A DNA stretch of 64,000 nucleotides, from contig WBZZ01001465.1 in NCBI GenBank assembly GCA_019918135.1, forward strand, positions 62,001 through 126,000. Reading direction: 5' to 3'. A program made the position numbers and the translations under genes. Of this stretch, positions 51,601 through 60,405 are shown one piece after another (within the stretch, counting starts at the first letter, position 1; every line of letters starts with the position of its first letter). The DNA comes from Paulinella micropora (Eukaryota > Cercozoa > Imbricatea > Euglyphida > Paulinellidae). Under the pieces are notes generated by a model, which did not search any database, was not told the origin of the DNA, and saw nothing but the letters and a program-made list of their open reading frames with translations.

Positions 51601-51704
51601 CACACCGTGACCTCGCCATGTTTGTTGCACGCGGCGCGGACGGCTCGCAGCAGAGCTTGTTCATTAGTGTAGCTCACTTCCAACCTGTAGACATTCCCGT
51701 CCAT
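48696..51704 (-). CDS. Long protein ending in a cyclin box (about 990 residues)
   Basis: Cyclins bind and activate cyclin-dependent kinases. The C-terminal third carries the cyclin N-box: YDIVMEWLLEVSDDF (the 'M-x-x-W-L-x-E-V' helix), FQLVAVASFWVALKYEEVEN (the 'A-x-x-x-A-x-K-Y-E-E' helix) and LYTEAEIKQMEGAVIN. A 31-base intron (49071-49041) then leads into the second cyclin fold (RASRLVLASLLAAAGAAG). The ATG at 51704-51702 starts MDGNVYRLEVSYTNEQALLR; the N-terminal 600 or so residues match no family known to me, with Cys/Trp-rich helical text (CKPQELTWPCCQQRYINGL). Three or four one-base changes (near 50475, 50330, 50200 in a G run, and 49720) split the frame, but text on both sides always continues. 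It ends at TAG 48696-48698. If these changes are real, the gene is dead; two genes are possible but no terminator or promoter is seen between. Confidence 0.6.
49041..49071 (-). other. Candidate 31-base intron in the cyclin gene
   Basis: On the minus strand it begins GTGTTGCTGA and ends GTTTTGGCAG. Removal joins KLLAQR to HRASRLVLASLL, which restores the second cyclin fold helix. Confidence 0.65.
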
Positions 51705-51719
51705 TTTACATCCCTTTTT

Positions 51720-51900
51720 GTTGCCAAACGGCGGTGTTCTCTTTCTTTTTTTTAAAAGTAAAAGAGAAGCGAGAAAATTTCTTTTTTTTTTTATTAAGTA
51801 AAAGAGAAGCGAGAAAAAAACAAGTACAAAAAAAAGAGTGAGCGACGGAGAGACTGGACAGCTCCGAGAGAAGGAGGGGGGGGAGGGGCGGGGTCGTGCA
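51720..51900. other. 5' spacer of the cyclin-box gene
   Basis: A/T-rich with two copies of AAAGTAAAAGAGAAGCGAGAAAA (at about 51755 and 51798) separated by an A/T run. These may be part of the promoter or a small duplication; nothing coding. Confidence 0.4.
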
Positions 51901-51904
51901 AGCC

Positions 51905-52600
51905 CCAAAATCGCCCCAAAAAAAAAGTTTTTTTTGGGTGCTGCAACTCGCGGCAAAAGGAATTCGTCCGCACCTCCCTGCATTTTCGGCATTTGTGGCG
52001 AAATTCACCGGGGAATTGAAACCTGTGAAGAAAAGATTTTTTTTTTTAGCGAAGGACATTTTGGCACATTTGTAGCTTAAGAAAATTTTTGGGGAAAGGC
52101 CGGCGGGCGGGGGAATTTTTTTTTATTTACATTTTTCCCCGCCCGCCCCCGTTTCCAGAAAAATTTTCTGTAGGACATTTAGTCGTTGCCGAAATGCCCT
52201 TCGCCCAAAAAAAATTTCTTTGCGTGCCGCAATTTGCGGTCGATCTGAAGTGTCCGCAAATTGAGGCGTTTTCCCCGTTTGGCGCGAAATTCACCGCAAA
52301 ACCGGAGCTTGCGAAAAAAAGATTTTTTTGAGCGAAGGACATTTCGGCAATAACTGTGTAGCTCAAGAAAAATTTTCGGGAAAGGCTGGCGGGCGGGGGA
52401 ATTTTTTTTTAACATTTTTTCCCCGCCCGCCCCCGTTTCCCGAAAACTTCTCTGAAGGACATTTAGTCGTTGCCGAAATGTCCTTCGCTCCAAAAAAATT
52501 TCTTTGCGTGCCGCAATTTGCGGCAAAATGTCCACAGATTGTGGCATTTTCCACGTTTGGCGCGAAGTTCACCGGGGAAAACCGAAAACACAGCTAAAAA
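51905..52600. repeat. Palindromic tandem repeat family D, array 3 (about three units)
   Basis: Same arms and inner blocks as array 2; spacing between GC-rich hairpins is about 288 bases (52092 and 52380). The first unit is degenerate. Arms of neighbouring units pair across A/T loops (for example AAAATTTTTGGGGAAAGGCC with the C-rich arm at 52130). Confidence 0.85.
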
Positions 52601-52858
52601 AAATATTTTCGCTACCAATGGCAGCTATTTATATTTTTGGTGAGCGAGCGCCGGCGGGCGGGGTCGGAATAGGGTTAGGGGGGGGGGGCCAGGGCCGCAG
52701 CGTGTGCCCCCCCCCTCGAAATGGAGGGGGGCCGCACACACCGACTCCCCCCCCCCCCGTTTCCCCTCCTCTTGGTTCCTTTTCTTGCCTTTGCTCCTCT
52801 TCCCCACCCACCAGCTTCCCTTGTGTTTTTTTCTTTTTTTTTTTGCTTAGCCACAAAA

Positions 52859-54044
52859 ATGCAGCACCCTCGGCAGACGACGACAATCTCGGACGACGAC
52901 GACGACGACGACGAGGTCTTGGATCTGTTTTCTTTGTGTTGTTGTCCAAACGGCTGAGCCGTGTTTTTAGATGGCCAGCGCCAAACAGAGGAAAAAAAGT
53001 GCTTGCTGGCCAACGCCCGCCCGCCCCGCGACAATCTTCGGCTGAGCTCCTTTGTAGTTTATGCCACAGTGCTACTGGCGTCCCTCATGCTGCTGGCTGC
53101 CCTGCACACGTCCGTGACCGAATGGCGGATTTTCCGTCTGGTAGCCAGCAACCAAGCGCTCGGCGTCCGCGCCAGGCTGCTGTCAAGCGCCTTTCTACAG
53201 TCAGAGCTCGCGGTCGTCACGTTGCACACCGGCTGGAGCGGCTACGACTGGGCCGACTTCCTTCAGCCGGCCGAAGCGCGACTACTGCCGCCGGCACGGC
53301 TACCTGCTGCTCGACGAGCGGCACTACGCGCCGGAGGACGCCCTGCCACTCCACTGGTGGCTGTACCCCCAGGCAGCGCGCTTCCGCAAGCTGCAGTACT
53401 TGGAGCAGCTGCTCCGCGCGCGTCTGCCGTGCCGCTACTTCTTCTGGCTCGACGGAGACGCGTTGTTTGTGGACCAGAACCGCAGCGTGCAGGCGCAGCT
53501 GGAGGTCGTGCGGCAAATTGTTGGGCCCAACGCCACCGACGACCCGGTGTTTGTGCTCGTGGCGTCGCACAAGCGGTACGGCCTCAACAACGGCGTGTGG
53601 CTCGTGCAAAACTCCCCGCGGGCGCACGCCGCGGTTCTGGACATGTACAACAAGCTCGTGGCTCTCGGCAGTCACGTCGCCGACCAGCTCAGCGTAGCGC
53701 GTTACTATCGAGAACACGCGGACTTTGTGCGCGAGTCGACGTGGCTCGTGCCCGAAGAAAACGCCTCTTTGCTGCAGCGGTCCTGGGCGGGGCCCGACGA
53801 GCCCATCGCGTTCATCTTGCATTTGCCCGGCAAGACCATGCACGAACGCCGTGAAAGGCTGGCGGCCTTGGACTGTTGTGCACGCAGCAGCAGTAAAAAA
53901 AGAAAAACCGGCCGTTCGAGAAAAGGGGCGCTTTTTTTTTACCTAATTCTTTTTTTGTTGGACACCAAAAAAAAACTAACCCTGGAAAATAGACAAGAGA
54001 GGAGGGGGGGGGGCGGGGGGGGGGGAGAGGACGGGACAGCCTAG
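52859..54044 (+). CDS. GT34-like (GT-A fold) Golgi glycosyltransferase, copy 2
   Basis: Paralog of the gene at 29287. Possible start at ATG 52859 (MQHPRQTTTISDDDDDDDE, an acidic cytosolic tail); a short GT-AG segment of 27-33 bases ending at 52970 would remove TGA 52955-52957. A signal-anchor follows (SFVVYATVLLASLMLLAALH). The catalytic region is LAVVTLHTGWSGYDW, then after a frame change near 53257 SFSRPKRDYC, WWLYPQAARFRKLQYLEQLL, YFFWLDGDALFVDQN with DGD, LNNGVWLVQNSP, ADQLSVARYYREHADF and a C-terminal stretch (PIAFILHLPGKTMHERR) that copy 1 lacks. The last 60 residues are basic, low complexity. The single frame change is an indel in alignment with copy 1, so the gene is either newly broken or misassembled. 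Confidence 0.65.
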
Positions 54045-54264
54045 TTCGTGCTTATTTCCCCCCCCCCCCTCCTTACTTCTTTTCTCTTTCTTCCATTGAA
54101 CAATGCTAAACCTCTAATTTTGTTTCTCTTTTCTGCCTTTTAGCATCTTAACCCCAAAAAAAAGAGGATGCGAACAAAAAAAAAAGGATCAGAGACACAA
54201 GATCGATCTTTTTTTATTTTCTTGGGCAGCGGAAAGCAAAAAAAAAAAAGAAGAAGAAGAAAAG
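54045..54264. other. Spacer with G/C and A runs
   Basis: G and C runs at 54005-54072, then A/T-rich sequence with several A runs up to the ATG at 54265. No gene seen; the A/T-rich part probably contains the next gene's promoter. Confidence 0.4.
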
Positions 54265-54802
54265 ATGCGCCCGGGAATCACACACGTCGTGGTCTCGGAA
54301 AACACCTGGTAAGGCTTGTTAAATTGTGGATAGCATCTGCGCCCACGCCGCACCCAAGAGCAGCCGACGTCCAGAGCACGGGGGTTGTCGTGTATTCCGC
54401 CAGGGCGCACAGCCCGCACGTCCGCTTCGTACCGCACCGGGTGCAGTTCGGGCCTTGTTCCGCCAGACCCAACAATTTGCAGATGTTTGCGCACTTCCTT
54501 GATGCCAGGAGCAACAGGGTCGTGTACACAGATCAAATCACCGAACAGCTTGGAAAACCCGGACTCTCCGTCTGGTTGGGAATTCCCCGTAGCAACATGT
54601 TACGGCACGTGCAGCAGCCGTACGACCAAGTCAACATCAGCGTCCAAATTGTGGGGGGGCCGGCCGCTGCGAGAAGGCGTTCGTCGCGGTTAAGATCGGG
54701 TGTCATCGCGTGCCACTCGAGCTGCTTTCTTTGGTCCTGCAACTGGTGGTCATTTCTTTGGCTTGCGTGGCCTGCTGTGGTTGCCAGGCGGGCAAAGCAT
54801 AG
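54265..54802 (+). CDS. Small type I membrane protein, unknown
   Basis: The ATG at 54265 starts MRPGITHVVVSENTW. A short GT-AG segment (54310-54334, 25 bases, GTAAGG...GATAG) or a longer one leads towards GVVVYSARAHSPHVRFVPHR, FGPCSARPNNLQMFAHFLDA and SVWLGIPRSNMLRHVQQPYD, a Cys-poor globular part. After a frame change in a G run (about 54652) the end reads CHRVPLELLSLVLQLVVISL with the helix continuing to ACVACCGCQAGKA and TAG, a membrane helix followed by a Cys cluster suited to palmitoylation. Spliced length is about 165-170 residues. No family recognised. Confidence 0.4.
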
Positions 54803-54864
54803 AAACACGGGAAAAAAGAACTGCTATTCGCGGCCATGAAAATTTCAAGGCTCGATTTAAGAGG

Positions 54865-55452
54865 ATGTCGCTACAGCAAGCATTTGAGCTAAACGAAGTT
54901 GATGCCGAATTGGTAGCAGGTCAATTGGCAAGGTATTGTGAACTAAACAGAGAAAAGAAAAAAGATAAAAGTGACCACTGCGTATCAACCGAAATTAGTG
55001 TAAAATGCATGAAAAAGCACAAACAAATATCAGAGGCATTCACGCGAAAACATCCGACAATTGGAAACGTTATTTTCTGGAAGTTGGTACCAATTTTAGA
55101 ATTAGCAGAAATATATCAGCACAAGATAATATACAAGAGAAAACTCGAAACGAGACAACAAGAAGCAATCATTAAGTTAATTCAAAATAGCATAAGTAAC
55201 GTTTTCGGAGACAGCACAACGGAGGATATTGTCAAGAGTTTGAAATTCCAAGCACAAACTTTGGTAGAAGCTGACATCAACACTGTCTTGACATGGCGCA
55301 GAAGATACTGGCCCAGCCAGTGGTTTATTTGTCTGCGATGGTCGAAACGTGTACTCTGGTTTTCTCTGGCGGTGTTTCTGTTTATTGTCGTTCCGCTCAG
55401 GGCCGTAGCTACCCGCCGGTGCCACGTCGACGCGCCGTTGCCGACCCGTTAA
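54865..55452 (+). CDS. Unknown 195-residue protein with a C-terminal membrane helix, AT-rich front
   Basis: The ATG at 54865 starts MSLQQAFELNEVDAELVAGQ. The first 145 residues are helical, Lys/Glu/Gln-rich (REKKKDKSDHCVSTEISVKC) and encoded by clearly AT-richer codons than all neighbouring host genes; the last 50 (WFICLRWSKRVLWFSLAVFL, then IVVPLRAVATRRCHVDAP) are GC-rich and hold a membrane helix. Composition therefore changes inside the frame, near 55290. The front could be acquired sequence fused to a host tail, or an old insertion. Stop TAA. No family recognised. Confidence 0.5.
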   Translation: MSLQQAFELNEVDAELVAGQLARYCELNREKKKDKSDHCVSTEISVKCMKKHKQISEAFTRKHPTIGNVIFWKLVPILELAEIYQHKIIYKRKLETRQQEAIIKLIQNSISNVFGDSTTEDIVKSLKFQAQTLVEADINTVLTWRRRYWPSQWFICLRWSKRVLWFSLAVFLFIVVPLRAVATRRCHVDAPLPTR

Positions 55453-55845
55453 AACGACATTACAGCTGCCAGTGGTGGGACCCATTCCAGCAAACGGACG
55501 CGACGTCGTCGATGCTAGTCGCCAAATCCTCTTACGACTGCTGGCCTGGGGAGGGGGCTCACCCCCCCGCCACTGCCACCGTTTCTCCCCTCTCTGTATC
55601 AAATCTCTGGGTTTTCAATCCAATCTGAATTTTATATTAAATATATATTCTTCCACGTGTTCTCGGAACTTGTCGTTTTGTTGTGTACAGGACAGTTGCC
55701 CTCGCGGTCTGCAGATCCCAGCGCAGCCTTTGGCGCAAATTGCACTGAAGAAGGCATGCGCAGCGGCTCGTATGTGCTGATCTGGACTTGCGTGTTGTGG
55801 TGGTAATGCAAATAGTGGAATAGGAGGTGCTCTGGTTAGTACTCG
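55453..55845. other. Spacer downstream of the 54865 gene
   Basis: An overlapping plus frame (55293-55628) is open but has shadow-like composition. A/T-rich sequence with TATATTAAATATATATTC at 55630-55650 could serve a promoter or terminator. No gene called. Confidence 0.35.
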
Positions 55846-57226
55846 TTAATGATAGAATCTATCACGGCGTCCGGCAGACGACGCTCTCGCAGTGCCTGCC
55901 TGCGTTGACTGTGGCGTAGGACCGCAATTACTTAGTGATTTCCACGCAAGGGGCGCTTCTGTTTGCAGTCTGTCATGGGTGCCCGCAAAAAAAAAGCTTG
56001 AAATACGCTTCGAGCACGCCATTCGCGTACACCCAGAAACTGCTGGACAAATGCAACAGATTCGTTTCGTAGTGCTGGTCGGACGGGCCTCTGAAGCAAA
56101 ACCAATCCAAGGCATACATCCACGCTTGGACTGCGTCAAAGTACGATGGACGGTTGCTGTATCTTTTGCTCGACAGCTGGCTCCAGGCACAAGCACGGCG
56201 CACGAAGACGGCTTCAGGGTTTTTCAGGTCCCAATCTTCTTCGTCGCCTGGTTCCGCACGAGGATAGATCCCTAGCTCGTGGAATTCGAAAAACTCTTCC
56301 CACCTTAAGCGAGCGTTTTCTTCTTGTATATCTGCTTCCATTGTTTCAGCCGTCTCGTACACTTTTGTTCGCCAAAAAATCCAGAATCCTCGAAGGAGCT
56401 CACGTGCGACTTTCGTAGCCACGCAATTGCGGGAATATTCGACAGAGAACTCTTCGTCCGATTCCTGCTCTTCTTGTTCCTGCAGAAAGCTCTTGATCTC
56501 AGCAGACTTTTGCTGCCATTGCTGGTCGTTCGGCGCCTGTTTGTTTTTCTCAACCTGGAAAACAAACTGCACAAGCTGCGCCAGGGGCAAGAACAGCATC
56601 TCAAGAGGAGACAGCGTTGACGGGCCCGACCGGCGATTTCTCCTTGCGGTCCCGGAGCCAGCCAGTTGCTCTGGTCTAGTCCGGTCTGGTAGGGTACTTT
56701 GCGCTACTTGCACCAGCTCTAGTTCAGCAGACAAATCTCCCAAACGAGCCAGAGCCTTCTGTCGTGCCTCCTTGGAGCCCCGAACCCTTACAAGCTTGCG
56801 CTCAAGTCTCCGCAAGTCATCTAATCCTATGAAAGGGTCGAAGCTCTGCATTTTTCTTATGGTGGCGCACAAAGCGCTACACAAAAAATCTATTGTTTTG
56901 TGCGGGCATGTTGGCATCTGCTCGCCCTTGCTGTGTTGACATGACTTGCTTTTATTCTGCGACAAAGAGTCCAAAGGCACCACACTTCCCAACTCGTGCA
57001 GGACATGCCCTACGGCCTTGCGCGTGAAGTAGTAAATCGCGTTATTCGCTTTTGTTGTTGTTTGGGGTTCCCAACTTGACAAGACTTCTTTTAGGATGAC
57101 ATAAGCGTCCAACTGGCGCTCGGCGGGGCTGGCAATACTAACCTGATGTCCAGCAGGGATTTTTTCTCGGGGTTGACGTAGAAATTTTTCCAGTGCTTTG
57201 GTCACCGTTGCTTCTGGTTGTGCCAT
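55846..57226 (-). CDS. Unknown protein of about 417-460 residues
   Basis: The ATG at 57226-57224 starts MAQPEATVTKALEKFLRQPR and a clean frame runs 417 codons to TGA 55975-55973. Helical and charged; FDPFIGLDDLRRLERKLVRV (about residue 130) and SPLEMLFLPLAQLVQFVFQV (about 205) are amphipathic, FLQEQEEQESDEEFSVEYSR is acidic, and the last part is aromatic-rich (YFDAVQAWMYALDWFCFRGP). Near the end a run of nine A may be misread: with one base fewer the text would continue AGTHDRLQTEAPLAWKSLSN to a stop at 55846. No signal peptide, membrane helix or catalytic motif recognised. Confidence 0.65.
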
Positions 57227-57234
57227 TCCGGCTT

Positions 57235-57650
57235 AGAGGTGGAGATCTGTTGTTCTGCTTTCTTTTTTATTCTTTTTTGGTTTTTTTAACGAAAGATATG
57301 TTCTTTAGCACACCACATCTCTATTTCTCTCTCTCTCTCTTTCTCCTTTTTACGTAGCCGCCCCCCCCCCCACCCTCGGCCCCCGTCTCTCTCTCTCTCT
57401 TTTTCCCCCTCCCAGTCCTCTTCTCATTACTTTTTTTTCTATATTTTTCCTTCCCTCTCGAAACCGTCATCATCTCTCGCCGCGCCTCACCACCCCCCCC
57501 TCCCCCCGAAAAAAAACTGCCGGCACCCCCCCCCCCCCTCTCACGTTTTCTTCTGTCGCGCACTTTCCCACCATAGCTCCCCCCGCACAGGCCGTGAAAA
57601 AAAAAGAAAGAGATATGAAGAAGCGGCACGAATCTTTTTTGTTACAAGAA
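57235..57650. other. Low-complexity spacer
   Basis: TCTCTC tracts, C runs and A/T runs. A minus-strand frame (57321-57629) is Arg/Gly/Glu low complexity and rejected. Confidence 0.5.
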
Positions 57651-57654
57651 AGGT

Positions 57655-58955
57655 TTAGGTCAGCACAAATTCCGTGCAGTGTGGGAGCAGAGCCCGCCAG
57701 GTGGACAGCGCAGAAACTCCGAGCTTAGAGAAGAAGCTGTGGGGTAGGCTCAAGAACCGGAGGTGGTGTAACTGCGGGAGGACCTCGTGCAGCAAGGGCT
57801 GGCTGTTGCCGTCCCTAAAAGATCCGGTGATCGTTAGTTCGCGCAGCCCGTGCGTTGTGGCCAGCACCCTGCACACTTGTGACAGGTCTAGCACACTATC
57901 TTGCTCCACCGCGAGCAAAGTTAGGCCAGTTACAGTCATTTGCCTCAGTTGGCTCCAAACCTCATCAGTTGGTTGCGACAACGATTGCGACGGCCCCGGG
58001 GCCCAGAGAGTGAGCCCGCTGCATCTTATGACCTCCAGCAGCCGTAGCTTGGGACAATTGACCACTACTGTAGCTTGCTCGCCAAACGAGCAATATTGCA
58101 GGGATAACTCCTCTAGCGTCTGCGGCAGCGTTAGCCTGGTCTCCAATTGACAGAACTTCAGCTCTAGCCTACGGAGCTTGGTAGCGGACTCTATGAAAAG
58201 CGGGTCGCGACAAAATTCTAATTTCAATTCCGTTAGTTTCGAGATTTGAGGCCGGATCGCGAGCAGCTGGTCCTGGGTGACCATGCTAAGCTCCAGCGTC
58301 GTTAACCTGGGCGCGGAGAAATTTCCCAGCCAACCTAAGCTTTCTGGGGTGAGGTACGATAAACTCAAGACTCGCAAGCTCGGCCAGTCGGCGGGCAGTC
58401 CGTGGCTCGGCGCGCAGGGCAGGCGCAGGCTCTCCAGGCGTTCAGCAAATTCGGCCGACCGCTGCCAGCTCCACTCATACTGCCGGTCACCTGTGACCCG
58501 TATTTCCAAATGTCGCAAACGACGCAAATTGTCCAAAAAGCTACTTTTAGTTATAGAGGAGATGTGCTTTCCAGGACGAGCGAGGTTAAGGTCTCGGGGA
58601 ATGCAAGAGTACTCCCCCATAATTTAAACCCGCCGATCAGACTGAGCTTGCGAAGATCACAGCCAATAAGCAGCTTCGTAAGTATGCTAGACAGCACTGG
58701 AGGGGACCCTGCAAAGTCCAACGTCAACTCTTCTAGGCGCGGAGCCCACGTGGACAATTGCGCCACGAGCGCGCTTTCTTTTCGCTCTGGGTCATTCAGG
58801 ATATTGACTGGGTTGTCTTGGCCAGACCCTGCTCCACAACTGCTTGCCAAGTGCAGACTGCGGAGCTCTTGCTAGACAGCCCGCGTAATCTTCCTCGAAG
58901 CCCTCGTAACTCTGTTGCTAAAGCAGCCCCAGTTGAGGAAGGGCGAGGCTGGCCC
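57655..58955 (-). CDS. Leucine-rich repeat protein, N-terminus uncertain
   Basis: At least ten LRR units of 22-25 residues are visible (LRHLEIRVT, LRVLSLSYLT, LTTLELSMVT, LTELKLEFC, LRRLELKFC, LEELSLQYC, LRLLEVIRC, LRELTITGS, LRFLSLPHS), of the ribonuclease-inhibitor/F-box type with Cys ends. The frame starting upstream (PRLEELTLDFAGSPP, DLRKLSLIGGFKLWGSTL) joins the main one near 58585 through a two-base difference (indel or unseen intron). Further upstream, ELRSLHLASSC follows CTGTCTAG, a likely intron end, so a first exon, perhaps with an F-box, should lie beyond 58870. Ends TAA at 57655. In this window it is the partner of the F-box/LRR gene at 60406 in type; such proteins select substrates for SCF ubiquitin ligases. 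Confidence 0.65.
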
Positions 58956-58966
58956 TAGCCAGAGAC

Positions 58967-59823
58967 CTATGGATCGCCTGCTGGGCGGCGAAGAGATCTC
59001 ATGGGGGACGATAGTCGCCAACCAGAGCCAGTTGGAGTTGTTGTTTAGGGACGGGCATGCGCTCTGGACAAAGTCACACGGGCTTGAAATCTGCCGACAT
59101 ATATTGAACCGTTTGGCCCGCGAGCCCGTGGGCGACGCAAAGAGTGGTCAGTCGGCAGCTCTGTCGTCCCATGCCGGCCGGGCCTTGCTCGCGCAGTTTT
59201 TTAAGATATGCCTACGATCAAGCTTCGAAAAACTTTTGACGCCCGGCGGCGGGGGATTGCGGCACAGAAATGCGCAGGGCAAGAGGCATGTCATCTATCG
59301 TGTGACGCTTTTTAAGGAAATTAAGTTGTCTGGGAGCAATGCCACTTGTGACTCTCCCCCGGCCAGCCCCCCGCGGAGGCGTGGGCGGGCACGTCGTGAG
59401 GAAGAGGGCGAGAGCGAGGAGAGGGGGGGCAGGGGGGGTTCGGGGGGCGGCATGCCCCCCGGGGCAATCGACCCCTTGCGGCTCATTCACGAGGTCGCAG
59501 AGGATCCAAGCTTATTGACTGACCCCAGCTGGCTCGACTGTCGGCGCTCGACTATCCCTCCCCCCGCACAAGCCCGCGGCAAGGACGGGAGCCGCCTGCC
59601 AAAAAACAGTGCCATTAGACAAGAAATTCAATTTTTTTTTAAAAAAAAAAAGCTCGATACAACTCTGCCCCCCCCCCTCCCTCTGCCCCCCGACCTGAGG
59701 CCCGCAAGGGGGGGGCCGCCCTCTCTCTCTCTCTCTCTCTCTCTGCTCTCAGGCATTTTGTCGCACTTGCCGGGTTCCGGAACATTAGAAAAGAAAATTT
59801 TTGACATTTCGGCAAATGGCTAA
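58967..59823 (+). CDS. Unknown protein with a charged linker; 3' end doubtful
   Basis: The ATG at 58967 starts MDRLLGGEEISWGTIVANQS. Residues 1-130 look globular (LELLFRDGHALWTKSHGLEI, ALLAQFFKICLRSSFEKLL, KRHVIYRVTLFKEIKLSG); residues 135-175 are a Pro then Arg/Glu/Gly-rich linker; DPLRLIHEVAEDPSLLTDPS (about 185-205) is a second ordered part. From about 59630 the frame runs through A, T and C runs and into family D repeat sequence, so the true stop or a last intron must lie before that. No family recognised. It is divergent from the LRR gene at its left, leaving a very short shared upstream region. Confidence 0.5.
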
Positions 59824-60125
59824 ATTTTTGTGCAGATGTCTGGGCCAAGGTTGGCGGGCGGGGAAAATTACAAAAAACAAAAAAAAAAAAAAAAAGTTTC
59901 CCTTACAAGTCCGTTGCGCTTGGACGGCAATCGACTTTTTGTTGTTGTTGTTGTTGTTCCTCTGCTTCATAAAAAAAAAACAAAAAAAGAAAGTTAAAAT
60001 CACAAAAATGGTATTTTTTTTCTCCCCGCCCGCCGGCCTTCGCTCGTTGGATATCTCTGTTGCCGAAATGTCCTTCGCCCCCAAAAAACTTTTTTGCCAG
60101 TGTTCCGCAAAATACGGTTTAAAAG
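59780..60125. repeat. Degenerate family D unit
   Basis: TTTTTGACATTTCGGCAAAT, GGTTGGCGGGCGGGGAAAA, then TTTCTCCCCGCCCGCCGGCC and GTTGCCGAAATGTCCTTCGC are diverged arms of the family D repeat. The inner part is replaced by an A run (59880-59895) and a GTT microsatellite (59939-59958). One damaged copy only, which suggests arrays decay in place. Confidence 0.6.
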
Positions 60126-60405
60126 GGGGAGAAATGTTACTTCCTACCCCCCCTCCCCTCCTCTCTTTTTATCTTTCCGTGCATGCCCTTCCCCACCCAC
60201 AATCCTCCCCTCGCCCCCCCCCCCCCCGGCACACACACATACGCACACCTCTCTCGACAGCAACAAATCCAAGATTCACGGGGAAAGCTAGGCACGGCCA
60301 CCTCTCTCCCCCCACCCCCCCCCCCCCTTGGCAAGATAAAGTATTTTTGAAATCGAAAGAAATTAAAGAAAGGAAGCCTCAAAAAGAGGCACTGCAAACA
60401 AAACG

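Noticed and set aside
51706-51992. Upstream extension of the cyclin gene frame
   Set aside because: The added residues are Ser/Lys/Phe low complexity over A/T runs; the ATG at 51704 is the natural start.
58915-59823. Frame start upstream of 58967
   Set aside because: The upstream Met-equivalent lies in antisense of the LRR gene's first part; the ATG at 58967 is better.
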